A stretch of 64,000 bases of DNA from Pseudomonadota bacterium (GTDB taxonomy: Bacteria; Pseudomonadota; Gammaproteobacteria; UBA1113): NCBI GenBank assembly GCA_021781965.1, contig JAJXVU010000005.1, positions 27,768 through 91,767 on the forward strand. The letters run 5' to 3'. Positions within the stretch are counted from its first letter, which is position 1, and the number at the start of each line of letters is the position of its first letter. The translations under genes and the position numbers were made by a program. The notes beneath the pieces are model-generated. The model had not been told where the DNA came from, did no database searches, and was given only the letters and a program-made list of their open reading frames with translations. This document shows positions 1 to 9,171 of this stretch, piece after piece.

Positions 1-261
1 GAATTCATATTGAGTTTGAAACTTTGCGTGCGATTTAATTGAATCGCGCGACACGCCTAAGATAACCGTGTTTTCTTTTTCAAATTTTTTATATGCATCG
101 CGAAAATCCTCGCCCTCACACGTACAACCTGGTGTATTGTCTTTAGGGTAAAAATAGATAATCACGTTTTTACCTTTTAACTCGGTAAAATCAAATTGCC
201 CTACGGACTCAATAGCCGTTAATATGGGTTTTAATGCGGTTAATGTTTTGTAATCACTCAT
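1..261 (-). CDS. bcp: Thioredoxin-dependent peroxiredoxin, Bcp/PrxQ type (3' part cut by window edge)
   Basis: Only the first 87 codons are present and the frame is open to base 1. The N-terminal part reads as a peroxiredoxin fold: a stretch IIYFYPKDNTPGCTCEGEDF holds the PxxxTPGCT motif with the peroxidatic Cys at about residue 48. A second Cys two positions later stands where many Bcp/PrxQ proteins have the resolving Cys five residues on, so the resolving residue cannot be assigned. Family role: reduction of peroxides and alkyl hydroperoxides in the cytoplasm using thioredoxin. The start ATG at 261 is preceded on the minus strand by an AAGGAG-like site. The family assignment is firm; the exact subfamily is inference from a partial sequence. 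Confidence 0.85.
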   Translation of the reverse strand, partial: MSDYKTLTALKPILTAIESVGQFDFTELKGKNVIIYFYPKDNTPGCTCEGEDFRDAYKKFEKENTVILGVSRDSIKSHAKFQTQYEF

Positions 262-285
262 GGTATGCTCCTTGTTATATTTTAT

Positions 286-310
286 CCGCTCCCTAACGGT
301 CGCGGCTCGG
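286..310 (+). repeat. 25-bp core repeat, copy 1
   Basis: Begins CCGCTCCCTAACGG and ends GCGGCTCGG. Nearly the same 25 bases occur at 5517, 6198, 13353, 19060, 19451, 26178 and 63482, always in this orientation. This copy sits in the short gap between cysS and the peroxiredoxin gene. Confidence 0.85.
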
Positions 311-316
311 TGCTCA

Positions 317-1708
317 TCATTCATATCGCCACGTTGTGGTATCACCACTGTCTTCTATCATAACTCCTTTTTGTGCCAATTGCTGCCGGATTTCATCAGC
401 CTTGGCCCAATTTTTTTCTGCACGCGCCGTGCGACGCAATGCGATCAAGCGTTCTATTTCGTCTGCATCGATGGCAGAATGGGCATCTTGTTGAAAATAA
501 TGTTCAACCGGTTCAGTTAATAAACCCAGTACTGCGGCCAATTTTTTTAGCATCTGTGCCAATGCCGCCGCATTATCTAATCCTTCGGCCTTACTGCGGT
601 TTAATTCACGGGCCAAATCAAATAACACCGACAAAGCCACTGGCGTATTAAAATCGTCGTCCATGGCTTCCATAAAACGCGTTTCATAAGTCTTAGCCAA
701 TTCATTTTTTATTATTTCTGTAGGCAACTCAATACCACGTAAAGCACCATACAAGCGATCTAAAGCGCTTTGTGCGCCCTCTAGTGCCTCCAGTGAATAA
801 TCCACGGGGCTGCGATAATGGCTGGCTAAGAGGAAATAGCGGACCACTTCATGCTTCCATTCACGCAATACATCGCGTATCGTAAAGAAGTTATTTAAGG
901 ATTTAGACATCTTTTCTTTGTTGATTTCAACAAAACCTACATGCATCCAATAATTGACAAAGGGTTTGTCACAAGCGCCTTCTGCTTGTGCTATTTCGTT
1001 TTCATGATGTGGGAATTTTAAATCGTTGCCGCCGCCATGAATATCGAAAGGTTGCCCTAACTCTAAACTGGACATGACCACGCATTCCGTATGCCAACCT
1101 GGACGACCATTGCCCCAGGGCGAAGGCCAGTAGGGCTCATTTTCCTTAGATAATTTCCACAATACAAAATCTAGGGGTGTTTTTTTAGCCTCTTCAATCG
1201 CTATACGTGCTCCAGATTCTAATGCTTCTAAATCTTTATGCGCTAATTTGCCATAATCTTTAAATTGCATAACGTCAAAGTAAACATCGCCCGTACTGCC
1301 ACCATACGCTAAACCCTTGCTTATGAGCGTTTCTATTAGGCTTATCATCTGAGGAATATAATCCGTGGCTTTAGGCTCAAGATCGGGCGCTAAAGTTCCT
1401 AACGCTTCCATATCTTCCGTTAAAGCGTTGATAAAACGTGTGGTTAAAGATTGCATGGATTCTTTATTTTCAAAGGCTCTTTTAATAATTTTGTCGTCTA
1501 TATCGGTGATGTTACGCACATACTTGACTGTATAGCCGCTATAACGCAAATAACGATTTATCATATCGAAAGCCACCATGGCTCTGGCATGGCCTATATG
1601 ACAATAATCATAGACGGTAATACCGCACACGTACATACTGACTTCGTTAGCTCGTATGGGTTTAAAGATTTCTTTTTGTTTGCTTTTACTATTATAAATA
1701 CTTAGCAT
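317..1708 (-). CDS. cysS: Cysteinyl-tRNA synthetase
   Basis: 463 aa, the usual length for class I CysRS. It charges tRNA-Cys in the cytoplasm. Visible motifs: GITVYDYCHIGHARA near residues 29-43 (HIGH signature, with the zinc-binding Cys just before at CGIT), the GGGNDLKFPHHENEIAQ block with zinc ligands near 225-240, and KMSKS at about 268-272. The C-terminal anticodon-binding helices end in an LIALRRTARAEKNWAKADEIR segment typical of the family. ATG start at 1708. The gene lies 2 bp downstream of gltX on the same strand, so the two synthetases probably share a transcript. Confidence 0.97.
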   Translation of the reverse strand: MLSIYNSKSKQKEIFKPIRANEVSMYVCGITVYDYCHIGHARAMVAFDMINRYLRYSGYTVKYVRNITDIDDKIIKRAFENKESMQSLTTRFINALTEDMEALGTLAPDLEPKATDYIPQMISLIETLISKGLAYGGSTGDVYFDVMQFKDYGKLAHKDLEALESGARIAIEEAKKTPLDFVLWKLSKENEPYWPSPWGNGRPGWHTECVVMSSLELGQPFDIHGGGNDLKFPHHENEIAQAEGACDKPFVNYWMHVGFVEINKEKMSKSLNNFFTIRDVLREWKHEVVRYFLLASHYRSPVDYSLEALEGAQSALDRLYGALRGIELPTEIIKNELAKTYETRFMEAMDDDFNTPVALSVLFDLARELNRSKAEGLDNAAALAQMLKKLAAVLGLLTEPVEHYFQQDAHSAIDADEIERLIALRRTARAEKNWAKADEIRQQLAQKGVMIEDSGDTTTWRYE

Positions 1709-1710
1709 AA

Positions 1711-3138
1711 TTAATTCTCTGCGTTAAATAAGGTAGCAGCAGCCGCAAAGCGGTGTAACACCTGCTCGCTGCCCATCAGCTGCAATATATCTTCTAATTG
1801 TGGCCCGTGTAAGGAGGCCGTTAACGCCACACGTAAGGGTTGAAACAAAGCGCGGCCCTTGGCGTTGCAAGTTTCTTTCAACTGCTGTTGCAGATAAGCG
1901 TAATCTACGTCTTTTTCTTTAACTGCTTCAATGGCCGTGGTGAAAAAGCTTTTACCCGCTTGCATGAGCACATCACGCAATTCGGGCTCCAATGGAAGTG
2001 TATCTGCATATAACCGCGTGGCCCAATCGTCAAACTCATGGGGGAAAACAATATTGGGTTGTATAATTTTTAAAAACAGTTCTTGTTTGGCCGTTGGGAT
2101 TAAATTAAATTGTGCGCTGTGCTCGCCAATCCATAATCTGAATGCAGAGGGTGATAATTGCATCACTGCTTCTTTTTGCCAATGCAATAATTGTTGTTCA
2201 TCAAAATGCGCTGCCGATCGGCTCAAATGGCTAAAATCAAAATTGCCTGCCAATTGCGCTAAACTCATAAACTGCTCATCACCGTAATAATGCCCCAAAC
2301 GCGCTAAATAATTGTTGATAGCTAAGGGTAAATACCCTTCTTTACGCAAGGTTTGTATATTGCGACTGCCATTGCGTTTAGACAAAGGAGTATGGTCTGC
2401 ACCCATGATCAAGGAAATATGACAATATTGCGGTACTCTTAAACCCAATGCTTGCAAAATCAATATTTGTCGCGGCGTGTTGGTTAAATGATCTTCTCCG
2501 CGGACGACGTGGGTTACTCCCATCATGGCATCGTCTATGGCGTTGCAATACATGAAAGGTGCGGTACCATCAGCTCGACGTATGATAAAGTCGCCAATAT
2601 CATCGGTTAAAAAGCGTTGCGGTCCTTTGGCTAAATCGATAAATTCTACCGCTTCGCCATCGGGCATTCTAAAACGCAATGCGGGTTTTTCACCCGCAGC
2701 AATTCTCGTGTTGATTTCTTCAGCAGATAAGTGCCTACAAGTACCTGCATAACGCGGTGGTAGACCTTGAGAACGTTGCACTTTGCGCATTGCTTCTAAA
2801 TCTTCGTCGCTGCAAAAGCAAGGATAAGCATGTAAACCTAAGCGTTGATAATCGTTATCGTAAATGGCTTGACGTTCTGATTGCCAATAAGGGCCGTTGT
2901 TACCGCCGACCTCAGGGCCTTCTTGCCACTCTAATCCTAACCAATGCAGATCGGCCATCAATGCTTCGGTGTATTCGCTTTTAGAGCGCTCTTTGTCGGT
3001 GTCTTCAATGCGCAATAAAAATGTCCCCTGCAGTTTTTGTGCCAATAAGGCATTGAACAATGCCGTACGTACATTACCGAAGTGAATCAAACCAGTGGGA
3101 CTGGGGCAAAAACGGAACTTTAGGGGCAATGTTTGCAT
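1711..3138 (-). CDS. gltX: Glutamyl-tRNA synthetase
   Basis: 475 aa class I synthetase that loads glutamate on tRNA-Glu. The N-terminus carries RFCPSPTGLIHFGNVRTAL, where HFGN takes the place of HIGH, and the KMSKS loop appears as PLSKRNGS near residue 250. A CFC...C pattern near residues 106-132 (CFCSDEDL then GTCRHL) corresponds to the zinc-binding insertion of many GluRS. The C-terminal helical anticodon-binding region is complete. It starts with ATG at 3138 and runs directly into cysS. Discriminating versus non-discriminating charging cannot be read from the sequence alone. Confidence 0.95.
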   Translation of the reverse strand: MQTLPLKFRFCPSPTGLIHFGNVRTALFNALLAQKLQGTFLLRIEDTDKERSKSEYTEALMADLHWLGLEWQEGPEVGGNNGPYWQSERQAIYDNDYQRLGLHAYPCFCSDEDLEAMRKVQRSQGLPPRYAGTCRHLSAEEINTRIAAGEKPALRFRMPDGEAVEFIDLAKGPQRFLTDDIGDFIIRRADGTAPFMYCNAIDDAMMGVTHVVRGEDHLTNTPRQILILQALGLRVPQYCHISLIMGADHTPLSKRNGSRNIQTLRKEGYLPLAINNYLARLGHYYGDEQFMSLAQLAGNFDFSHLSRSAAHFDEQQLLHWQKEAVMQLSPSAFRLWIGEHSAQFNLIPTAKQELFLKIIQPNIVFPHEFDDWATRLYADTLPLEPELRDVLMQAGKSFFTTAIEAVKEKDVDYAYLQQQLKETCNAKGRALFQPLRVALTASLHGPQLEDILQLMGSEQVLHRFAAAATLFNAEN

Positions 3139-3212
3139 AACCTACTCTTATTACTCTAGAATGTCTTATTATTTGGAGATATACCAAACGCGCTTGGAAA
3201 TGCGAGAATGCA

Positions 3213-3271
3213 CGTAGGGGCAGACCCCCGTGCCTGCCCTAGATGGGCAACCACAGGGGGTTGCCCCTACG
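3213..3271. repeat. Palindromic GTAGGGGCA repeat
   Basis: The ends CGTAGGGGCA (3213-3222) and TGCCCCTACG (3262-3271) are perfect 10-bp inverted repeats. Inside are GGCAGACCCCCGTGCCTGCC and its partner rich in GGGTTGCCCC. A shorter related copy is at 60785. The element sits in the divergent gap between gltX and lpxH and is long enough to form a strong hairpin in RNA. Confidence 0.8.
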
Positions 3272-3333
3272 CACCAATTCGCTTCTTGAAGTGCATTGGA
3301 TATATTATACTTGAGATCGCGGCGAATAAAAAC

Positions 3334-4044
3334 ATGTCTATACTTGTTATTTCCGACCTACACTTAAATCCAGCAGAGCCACAAGGCTTGACTGCTTTAA
3401 CTGCATTGAGGCAAAAATGGGCCGCGAATTGCTCCGACCTATATATTTTAGGGGACTTTTTTGAAGCGTGGGTGGGTGATGACGACAATAATGCTTTTGT
3501 AGAAGCCACCGTCGCCGAGCTACAGGCCTGGCATCAATTGGGTATAAAGCTTTATTTTATGCCGGGAAATCGCGATTTTCTATTGGGTAAAGACTTTGCC
3601 AAGCGCGTGGACTGGACTCTGCTTTCTGACCCCCATATCGTTGATTTTTATGGTATTTCGGTGTTGTTAAGCCACGGGGATTTATTGTGTACGAGCGACT
3701 TGGCTTATCAACGTTGGCGTCATTACGCCAATAGTCACTGGGTACAGCGCTTATTTTTAGCCCTGCCCTTGTGGTTACGACGTAAGATGGCACGAAAAGC
3801 CCGTCAGAAAAGTAGAAATTATGTACAAACTATAGATTCTATGAAAATGGACATCGTCACCGAGGCTGCCCTCGCTTCAATGAAAGAAGCTCATAGCAAT
3901 GTACTAATCCATGGACATACCCATAGGCCAGGTTATCATATTTACTATCAAGATCACCGCGCCTTTACCCGCATCACCCTCAGCGATTGGCATGATGGGG
4001 AACACGTATTGGTATGGGAGAAGGACAGCCATTTTAACCTCTAG
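3334..4044 (+). CDS. lpxH: UDP-2,3-diacylglucosamine hydrolase
   Basis: 236 aa when started at ATG 3334. A longer open frame from 3208 would translate through the GTAGGGGCA repeat and is unlikely. The protein is a calcineurin-like metallophosphoesterase: ISDLHL (metal ligands D8 and H10), GDFFEAWVGDDD (D41 region), MPGNRDFL, LSHGD and the paired histidines in LIHGHTHRPG. Family role: peripheral inner-membrane enzyme that cleaves UDP-diacylglucosamine to lipid X in lipid A synthesis. It stands alone on the plus strand and its end overlaps the end of purF by 11 bp. Confidence 0.95.
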   Translation: MSILVISDLHLNPAEPQGLTALTALRQKWAANCSDLYILGDFFEAWVGDDDNNAFVEATVAELQAWHQLGIKLYFMPGNRDFLLGKDFAKRVDWTLLSDPHIVDFYGISVLLSHGDLLCTSDLAYQRWRHYANSHWVQRLFLALPLWLRRKMARKARQKSRNYVQTIDSMKMDIVTEAALASMKEAHSNVLIHGHTHRPGYHIYYQDHRAFTRITLSDWHDGEHVLVWEKDSHFNL

Positions 4045-5485
4045 CGCGCGCCAAAGCTTCTAAATACTCAGCATCGATATCGCCGGTAATATAATCGCCG
4101 CTAAATACGGAATCTTCAAAACGAGTGATAGCTGGATTACCTTCACGCGCTGCAGCAATTAAATCTTTGAGATCTTGGAAAATCAAACCGTCAGCACCGA
4201 GTAAAACCCTAATTTCCTCCACACTGCGATCATGAGCAATCAGATCACTCGCTCGCGGCATATCGATACCATACACATTAGGTGCAACCACTTCAGGTGC
4301 TGCAGAAGCAAAATAAACTTTTCTGGCCCCTGCCGCACGTGCCAGCTCGATAATTTCCTTAGAGGTCGTGCCACGCACAATAGAATCATCGACTAAAAGT
4401 ACATTCTTACCCTGAAATTCTAAATCGATGGCATTTAATTTACGTTGCACCGACTTACGGCGTATTGCCTGACCGGGCATAATAAAAGTACGGCCTATGT
4501 AATGATTTTTAACCAAACCTTCGCGGTATTTCAAACCCAAACGCAAGGACATGGCATAAGCTGCGGTACGGCTGGTTTCAGGCACGGGCATGACTACATC
4601 AATATCGTGATGTGGCCATACGCGCAATAATTTTTCGGCCAGATATTCACCCAACTTCAGCCGAACCTTATACACCAATATCTTAGACATGATGGAATCG
4701 GGTCGTGATAAATAAACAAATTCAAATAAACATGGCGATAATTGTGGGTGCTTGGCGCATTGTTGCCGCTGCATCTGTCCATCTACGCTAATAAAAACAG
4801 CTTCGCCTGGGGCCACATCGTCTAATAGTTGAAACCCTAGGCTATCTAAAGCCACGGTTTCAGAGGCAAAAAGATAGTCTGGCGCGGCATCCTCGTTTTG
4901 TCTTACACCCAAGGATAAAGGCCTGATGCCATAAGGATCACGAAAGGCTAACAGCCCATACCCAGCAATCAGCACGATTACTGCATAGGCGCCTTTGCAT
5001 CTAGGATGCAGTTGACGCACGGCCTGGAATAGTTTTTCGGGTGTTAACTCACCTACTGCCACACGTTGCAATTCTTCCGCAAAGACATTCAACAATACTT
5101 CTGAATCTGAGCGGGTATTTAAATGTCTGAAGCCTTTTTGCCACAATTCTTTTTGCAAGCTAGCGGCATTGGTTAAGTTGCCATTGTGTACTAAGCATAA
5201 GCCATAAGGAGAATTGACATACAACGGTTGCGCCTCGGCGGCAGAATCAGTGCCCGCAGTGGGATAACGCACATGCCCTAAACCATAATGACCGCGCAGA
5301 CGCAGTATATCTTGAGCATGCACCACATCGCGCACAAAACCCTTGCCTTTTTGTAGGTGTAATTGCCGGCCTTCACAAGTAACCATGCCCGCTGCATCCT
5401 GGCCTCTGTGCTGTAATAGCGTTAAGGCATCATACAATTCGGCGCTCACATTTTGTTTAGAAACTAAACCGACTATTCCACACAC
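4034..5485 (-). CDS. purF: Amidophosphoribosyltransferase
   Basis: 483 aa; first committed step of purine synthesis (PRPP plus glutamine to phosphoribosylamine). The sequence opens MCGIVG, so the catalytic Cys follows the initiator Met directly, and the glutaminase domain continues with HVRYPTAG and NGNLTN. The phosphoribosyltransferase half has the PRPP motif VLLVDDSIVRGTTS near residue 355. The start codon is GTG at 5485; an ATG one base upstream is out of frame and meets a stop after three codons. A GAAGAGAG site lies upstream. It follows cvpA as in many gammaproteobacteria, with a core repeat in the gap. Confidence 0.96.
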   Translation of the reverse strand: MCGIVGLVSKQNVSAELYDALTLLQHRGQDAAGMVTCEGRQLHLQKGKGFVRDVVHAQDILRLRGHYGLGHVRYPTAGTDSAAEAQPLYVNSPYGLCLVHNGNLTNAASLQKELWQKGFRHLNTRSDSEVLLNVFAEELQRVAVGELTPEKLFQAVRQLHPRCKGAYAVIVLIAGYGLLAFRDPYGIRPLSLGVRQNEDAAPDYLFASETVALDSLGFQLLDDVAPGEAVFISVDGQMQRQQCAKHPQLSPCLFEFVYLSRPDSIMSKILVYKVRLKLGEYLAEKLLRVWPHHDIDVVMPVPETSRTAAYAMSLRLGLKYREGLVKNHYIGRTFIMPGQAIRRKSVQRKLNAIDLEFQGKNVLLVDDSIVRGTTSKEIIELARAAGARKVYFASAAPEVVAPNVYGIDMPRASDLIAHDRSVEEIRVLLGADGLIFQDLKDLIAAAREGNPAITRFEDSVFSGDYITGDIDAEYLEALARARG

Positions 5486-5516
5486 ATTCTACTCTCTTCT
5501 GTTGATTAATTTTTTT

Positions 5517-5541
5517 CCGCTCCCTGACGGTCGCGGTTCGG
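5517..5541 (+). repeat. 25-bp core repeat, copy 2
   Basis: One base differs from the main form (GCGGTTCGG at the end). It lies in the 66-bp gap between the end of cvpA and the start of purF, inside what should be one operon. Confidence 0.85.
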
Positions 5542-5551
5542 ATCATTCATT

Positions 5552-6100
5552 TTACGTTGTTTCTTTCAATTCCGATGCTGTATCGGCCGCATCTGTGTCA
5601 CTACTGGCATTGGCAACAGAAGTATAATTACTGCGATATTGATCTAGCCAGGCAAAACTCTCTTGCAAATATTTAACCACGCCCGAATCCTGCCACCATG
5701 GTTTTTCTTTTAAGGAAGTATTAGAAATACCCCACACCACCAAGGCTACGACTACAAAACCACGCAGAATACCGAATAGAAAGCCCACAAATTTGTCTAG
5801 ATAAGTGGATTCGGATTTCTTCATAAAATGCAGAATAATCTTTTTAAGCACTGTACCTATCAATAAGGTTGCCAGGATAATGCTGATCACCGCTGCCCAC
5901 AGCCTAGCGCTGGTATTGGGAATAATGTCTACAAAATAAAATTCCACTTTACCGGAATATTCAAAGGCTAGCCACAGCGCTATTAATACTATGAGTAAAG
6001 ACAAGGATTCGTGTACAAAGCCCCGCATAAAACCAATCAAACTAGACGCAATCACTATGGCAATTAAGATATAATCTAATGTCGTTAAGGTAATCGTCAT
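5552..6100 (-). CDS. cvpA: CvpA-family inner membrane protein
   Basis: 182 aa with four hydrophobic helices in the first ~125 residues (about 8-27, 30-50, 62-85 and 100-123) and a hydrophilic C-terminal tail. The opening DYILIAIVIASSLIGFMRGF and the later FVGFLFGILRGFVVVALV are the paired glycine/arginine motifs of the CvpA family, linked in E. coli to colicin V export and to envelope stress tolerance. ATG at 6100 has a GAGAGGAG site 6 bp upstream. Its position between folC and purF matches the classical gammaproteobacterial cluster. The biochemical role remains unknown. Confidence 0.88.
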   Translation of the reverse strand: MTITLTTLDYILIAIVIASSLIGFMRGFVHESLSLLIVLIALWLAFEYSGKVEFYFVDIIPNTSARLWAAVISIILATLLIGTVLKKIILHFMKKSESTYLDKFVGFLFGILRGFVVVALVVWGISNTSLKEKPWWQDSGVVKYLQESFAWLDQYRSNYTSVANASSDTDAADTASELKETT

Positions 6101-6132
6101 GCTATTTCTCCTCTCTTCATATAACTATTTGC

Positions 6133-6268
6133 GTAACTACTTGTACCATGTAATAAGAAAAACCTATACTGGATAGATTAGCGTATATTTTCACTTTCCG
6201 CTCCCTTACGGTCGCGGCTCGGTTTATCCTTTTATAACCGGGACTAGGTCATTAGGGTGAGTAGTTAC
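6133..6268. repeat. Palindromic element with 25-bp core, copy 3
   Basis: The core (CTCCCTTACGG variant) occupies 6198-6222. It is flanked by inverted arms GTAACTACT (6133-6141) and AGTAGTTAC (6260-6268). The element fills the gap between folC and cvpA. Confidence 0.65.
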
Positions 6269-6277
6269 CTATTTGCT

Positions 6278-7519
6278 TCACCCGTTTGTCACCGCCGCCA
6301 CCGTATGAAAAGAGCCAAAAACCAGGATAGTCTCGTTGGCAGCAGCATTAGCTCGCGCAGCGCGATACGCATTCTCTATTGTGGCATATTTTTGATACGC
6401 TGTAATCCCTAGCTCGTTAAAATCAGTCACGATGGCCTCTAAAGGGGCGGCTTTTTTATCTTTTAAGGGCGCCAAATACCAGTGGGCATCACAATCTTGC
6501 CAGGGTAAAAGGCTAGCCAATCTGTCCTTAGTCGCCAACATGGAAAAGACGATATGCAAGCGCCCTTGCCAGCCCAAACGGCTAAGTCGTCTATGCAACT
6601 CTTTACTCGCTTGCGGATTATGCGCCACATCGACTATACACCTAGGTTCAACGCTTACAGTTTGAAAACGCCCGGCTACACGGACTGTAGCTAAACCCTG
6701 ACGTATCGCTTCTGGCGTAACGGGCAATCTAGGTTCCAGCAAGGTTACGGCTTGCAAGGCCAATGACGCATTGTGCAACAATACTGTGGGTTTAGGGAGA
6801 TCATTGTAATGGTGATTGGTATTACGCCAATGCCAAGTTTTTTCTTCTTCCTGAAAATAAAAATCCGACCCTTGCAAATATAATTGAGCGCCTATGTCAT
6901 TGGCACTTTCAACCACCGTACTTACTTTATCACTATCACCATAAATGGCTGGCTTACCCGCCCGAAAAATCTCCGCTTTCTCAGCGCCAATTTCCTCGCG
7001 GCTATTGCCTAAATAATCGGTGTGGTCTATATCAACCGTAGTGATAATGGCCACATCGCTATCGATGATATTGACTGCATCTAAGCGACCTCCCAGACCC
7101 ACTTCTAAAATAACCACATCCAATTTATTTTTTTGGAATAGATACAAGGCCGCCAAGGTAGCAAATTCAAAATAAGTTAAGGTAATAGTATCTCTAGCTG
7201 CTTCTATTGCGGTAAAGGCCTCACACAAAGCGGCATCGCTGACCACTAGTCCATCGATGACTATACGCTCATTGAATTGCACTAAATGCGGTGATGTGTA
7301 CACCCCGCAACGATAGCCAGCAGCGCCGTAAATAGCTGCCAATGTCGCTACCGTGCTGCCTTTGCCATTGGTGCCTCCCACCGTAATGATGGGACAATTG
7401 AATTTAAGCACAGAAAGTCGGGCTGCAACGTCTAAAACCCGCTCTAAAGACATGTCGATCTCGAGTGAGTGCTGTTGTTCTATCCAAGTGAGCCATTCCG
7501 CCAGCGTCTTATTCGCCAT
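6278..7519 (-). CDS. folC: Dihydrofolate synthase / folylpolyglutamate synthase
   Basis: 413 aa Mur-ligase-type enzyme that joins glutamate to dihydropteroate and lengthens folate tails. ITVGGTNGKGSTVATLAAI near residues 46-64 is the ATP-binding P-loop with the FolC-specific TNGKGS; YTSPHLVQFNERI and VGLGGRLDAVNI are further family motifs, and the C-terminal half holds VDVAHNPQA. Start ATG at 7519 lies 4 bp after the accD stop, so translation is probably coupled. The DedD protein often found between folC and cvpA is absent. Confidence 0.96.
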   Translation of the reverse strand: MANKTLAEWLTWIEQQHSLEIDMSLERVLDVAARLSVLKFNCPIITVGGTNGKGSTVATLAAIYGAAGYRCGVYTSPHLVQFNERIVIDGLVVSDAALCEAFTAIEAARDTITLTYFEFATLAALYLFQKNKLDVVILEVGLGGRLDAVNIIDSDVAIITTVDIDHTDYLGNSREEIGAEKAEIFRAGKPAIYGDSDKVSTVVESANDIGAQLYLQGSDFYFQEEEKTWHWRNTNHHYNDLPKPTVLLHNASLALQAVTLLEPRLPVTPEAIRQGLATVRVAGRFQTVSVEPRCIVDVAHNPQASKELHRRLSRLGWQGRLHIVFSMLATKDRLASLLPWQDCDAHWYLAPLKDKKAAPLEAIVTDFNELGITAYQKYATIENAYRAARANAAANETILVFGSFHTVAAVTNG

Positions 7520-7523
7520 TTCT

Positions 7524-8378
7524 TTATTGCGCTACTAACTTAGCCAGCAACCCGGCGATGCGATCGCGCAGTTCACGCCTATCGATGATTAAATCGATAT
7601 GGCCGTGCTCTAATAGAAATTCACTGGTTTGAAAACCCTCGGGCAATACTTCACGCACCGTTTGCTCTATTACCCTAGGGCCCGCAAAGCCGATCAAAGC
7701 CTTAGGCTCAGCGATGATGATATCGCCCAACATGCTTAAACTGGCCGACACCCCACCCATAGTGGGATTCGTCAATACAGAAATGTAGGGTAATTTTTCT
7801 TGATGAAAACGCTGCAATGCAGCACTGGTCTTTGCCATTTGCAACAAAGAGGTTAAGCCTTCTTGCATGCGGGCGCCACCGCTGGCGGAAAAACACACAA
7901 AGGGGCATTTTTGTTGTAAAGCGCGTTCAACACCTCGCACAAATTTTTCACCCACCACAGCGCCCATAGAACCGCCTATGAAGGAATATTCAAATACCGC
8001 CACCACTATAGGATTTTCTTTAAGCCGCCCTTCCATCACCACCAAAGCATCTTTTTCGCCGGTATTTTTCTGCATATGCACTAAGCGATCTTTATAGCGC
8101 TTGGTGTCTTTAAACTTGAGTAGATCGCTGGCATGTAATTCATTGGCCAATTCTTTGCCACTGTCTGCATCCAACAATTGGCTTAAGCGCATCCGAGCGT
8201 TGATGTAAAAGTGATGGCCACATTTTGGACAGACTTCTATACTGCGCTCCAATTCCGGCTTATACAGCATACCCTTACATTGTGGGCAATTAACCCACAA
8301 ACCTTCGGGTACATTGGCACCTTTGCCTTCAGTAGAAGTGCGGATCTTAGATGGTAATATTTTGGACAGCCAGCTCAT
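7524..8378 (-). CDS. accD: Acetyl-CoA carboxylase carboxyltransferase subunit beta
   Basis: 284 aa. The N-terminal zinc ribbon is visible as CPQC and CPKCGHHF (about residues 34-57), followed by the crotonase-fold carboxyltransferase domain with [30 protein letters not shown] and [12 protein letters not shown]. Together with AccA (present at 50448-51404) it transfers the carboxyl group from biotin to acetyl-CoA to make malonyl-CoA for fatty acids. First gene of the accD-folC-cvpA-purF group; divergent from smpB with a 216-bp shared upstream region. Confidence 0.97.
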   Translation of the reverse strand: MSWLSKILPSKIRTSTEGKGANVPEGLWVNCPQCKGMLYKPELERSIEVCPKCGHHFYINARMRLSQLLDADSGKELANELHASDLLKFKDTKRYKDRLVHMQKNTGEKDALVVMEGRLKENPIVVAVFEYSFIGGSMGAVVGEKFVRGVERALQQKCPFVCFSASGGARMQEGLTSLLQMAKTSAALQRFHQEKLPYISVLTNPTMGGVSASLSMLGDIIIAEPKALIGFAGPRVIEQTVREVLPEGFQTSEFLLEHGHIDLIIDRRELRDRIAGLLAKLVAQ

Positions 8379-8470
8379 GTTGTTTACCCTTGTGTCATGT
8401 TATGCGAAATTCTAACATACTATAGGTGAGGCCACTACTGGCTTTTAAGCAATATTTTGAAAATAATTTT

Positions 8471-8499
8471 TTGTAGTAAACACTATTCTATGCTATAAT
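8471..8499 (+). promoter_or_regulatory. Candidate sigma-70 promoter for smpB
   Basis: TTGTAG (8471-8476), 17-bp spacer, TATAAT (8494-8499). The -10 box is a perfect match to consensus and the smpB start codon is about 95 bp downstream. Confidence 0.55.
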
Positions 8500-8594
8500 G
8501 CATTCTTGAAATCTAGCTAAACACTGCGCAATATATAAACATACAGTTAATATTCAAGCTCTGTGTTAATATGCGACCATTATTATAGATAGAT

Positions 8595-9077
8595 ATGAGT
8601 CATATCGTGAGTGAAAATAAAAAACAAAATTCGACCATAGCCTTACACAAGAAAGCGCTGCACGAATACCACATTGAAGAACGTTTCGAAGCAGGTTTAG
8701 TGTTAGAAGGTTGGGAGGTCAAGAGTCTACGCGCGGGTAAAGCACAACTCGTCGACAGCTATGTATTGCTTAAAAATGGCGAAGCTTGGCTGATAGGCAC
8801 GCATATTAGTCCTTTAAACACCACCTCAACTCATGTCAAAGCGGTCCCCGATCGCACGCGCAAGCTACTGATGAAACGCCAAGAATTGAATAAATTAATA
8901 GGCTATGTAGAACGTCAAGGCTATACCCTTATTCCTCTAGATCTACACTGGTACAAAAACCGCGTCAAGGTTAACATTGCCCTAGCCAAGGGTAAAAAGC
9001 AACACGACAAACGCGCCAGCGAACGCGACAAAGACTGGGCTCGCGATAAGGCACGGTTGATGAAGGTGAAGTTGTAG
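8595..9077 (+). CDS. smpB: SsrA-binding protein SmpB
   Basis: 160 aa, normal length. It binds tmRNA and brings it to stalled ribosomes for rescue. Family signatures are the N-terminal [25 protein letters not shown] block, the central [11 protein letters not shown] region, and the basic C-terminal tail ending in [18 protein letters not shown] at 8595. Single gene on the plus strand, preceded by a good promoter and followed by a hairpin terminator. The tmRNA gene itself was not found in this window. Confidence 0.97.
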   Translation: MSHIVSENKKQNSTIALHKKALHEYHIEERFEAGLVLEGWEVKSLRAGKAQLVDSYVLLKNGEAWLIGTHISPLNTTSTHVKAVPDRTRKLLMKRQELNKLIGYVERQGYTLIPLDLHWYKNRVKVNIALAKGKKQHDKRASERDKDWARDKARLMKVKL

Positions 9078-9094
9078 GGCGTATTTACAAATAA

Positions 9095-9130
9095 AAACCC
9101 TATTGATATTAATAACAATAGGGTTTCTTT
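9095..9130 (+). terminator. Hairpin terminator after smpB
   Basis: Perfect 11-bp stem AAACCCTATTG (9095-9105) with CAATAGGGTTT (9116-9126), 10-base loop, then CTTT. The T run is short, but the stem ends in TTT and lies between the smpB stop and the convergent giant gene, so it may serve both directions. Confidence 0.7.
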
Positions 9131-9171
9131 GGAACTAGAAAAATAAAGCGTCTATAAAATCTCAATTTGCA

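Noticed and set aside
3208..3333. N-terminal extension of LpxH
   Set aside because: It would translate the palindromic repeat, is not conserved in the family and lacks a ribosome site; ATG 3334 gives the normal N-terminus.
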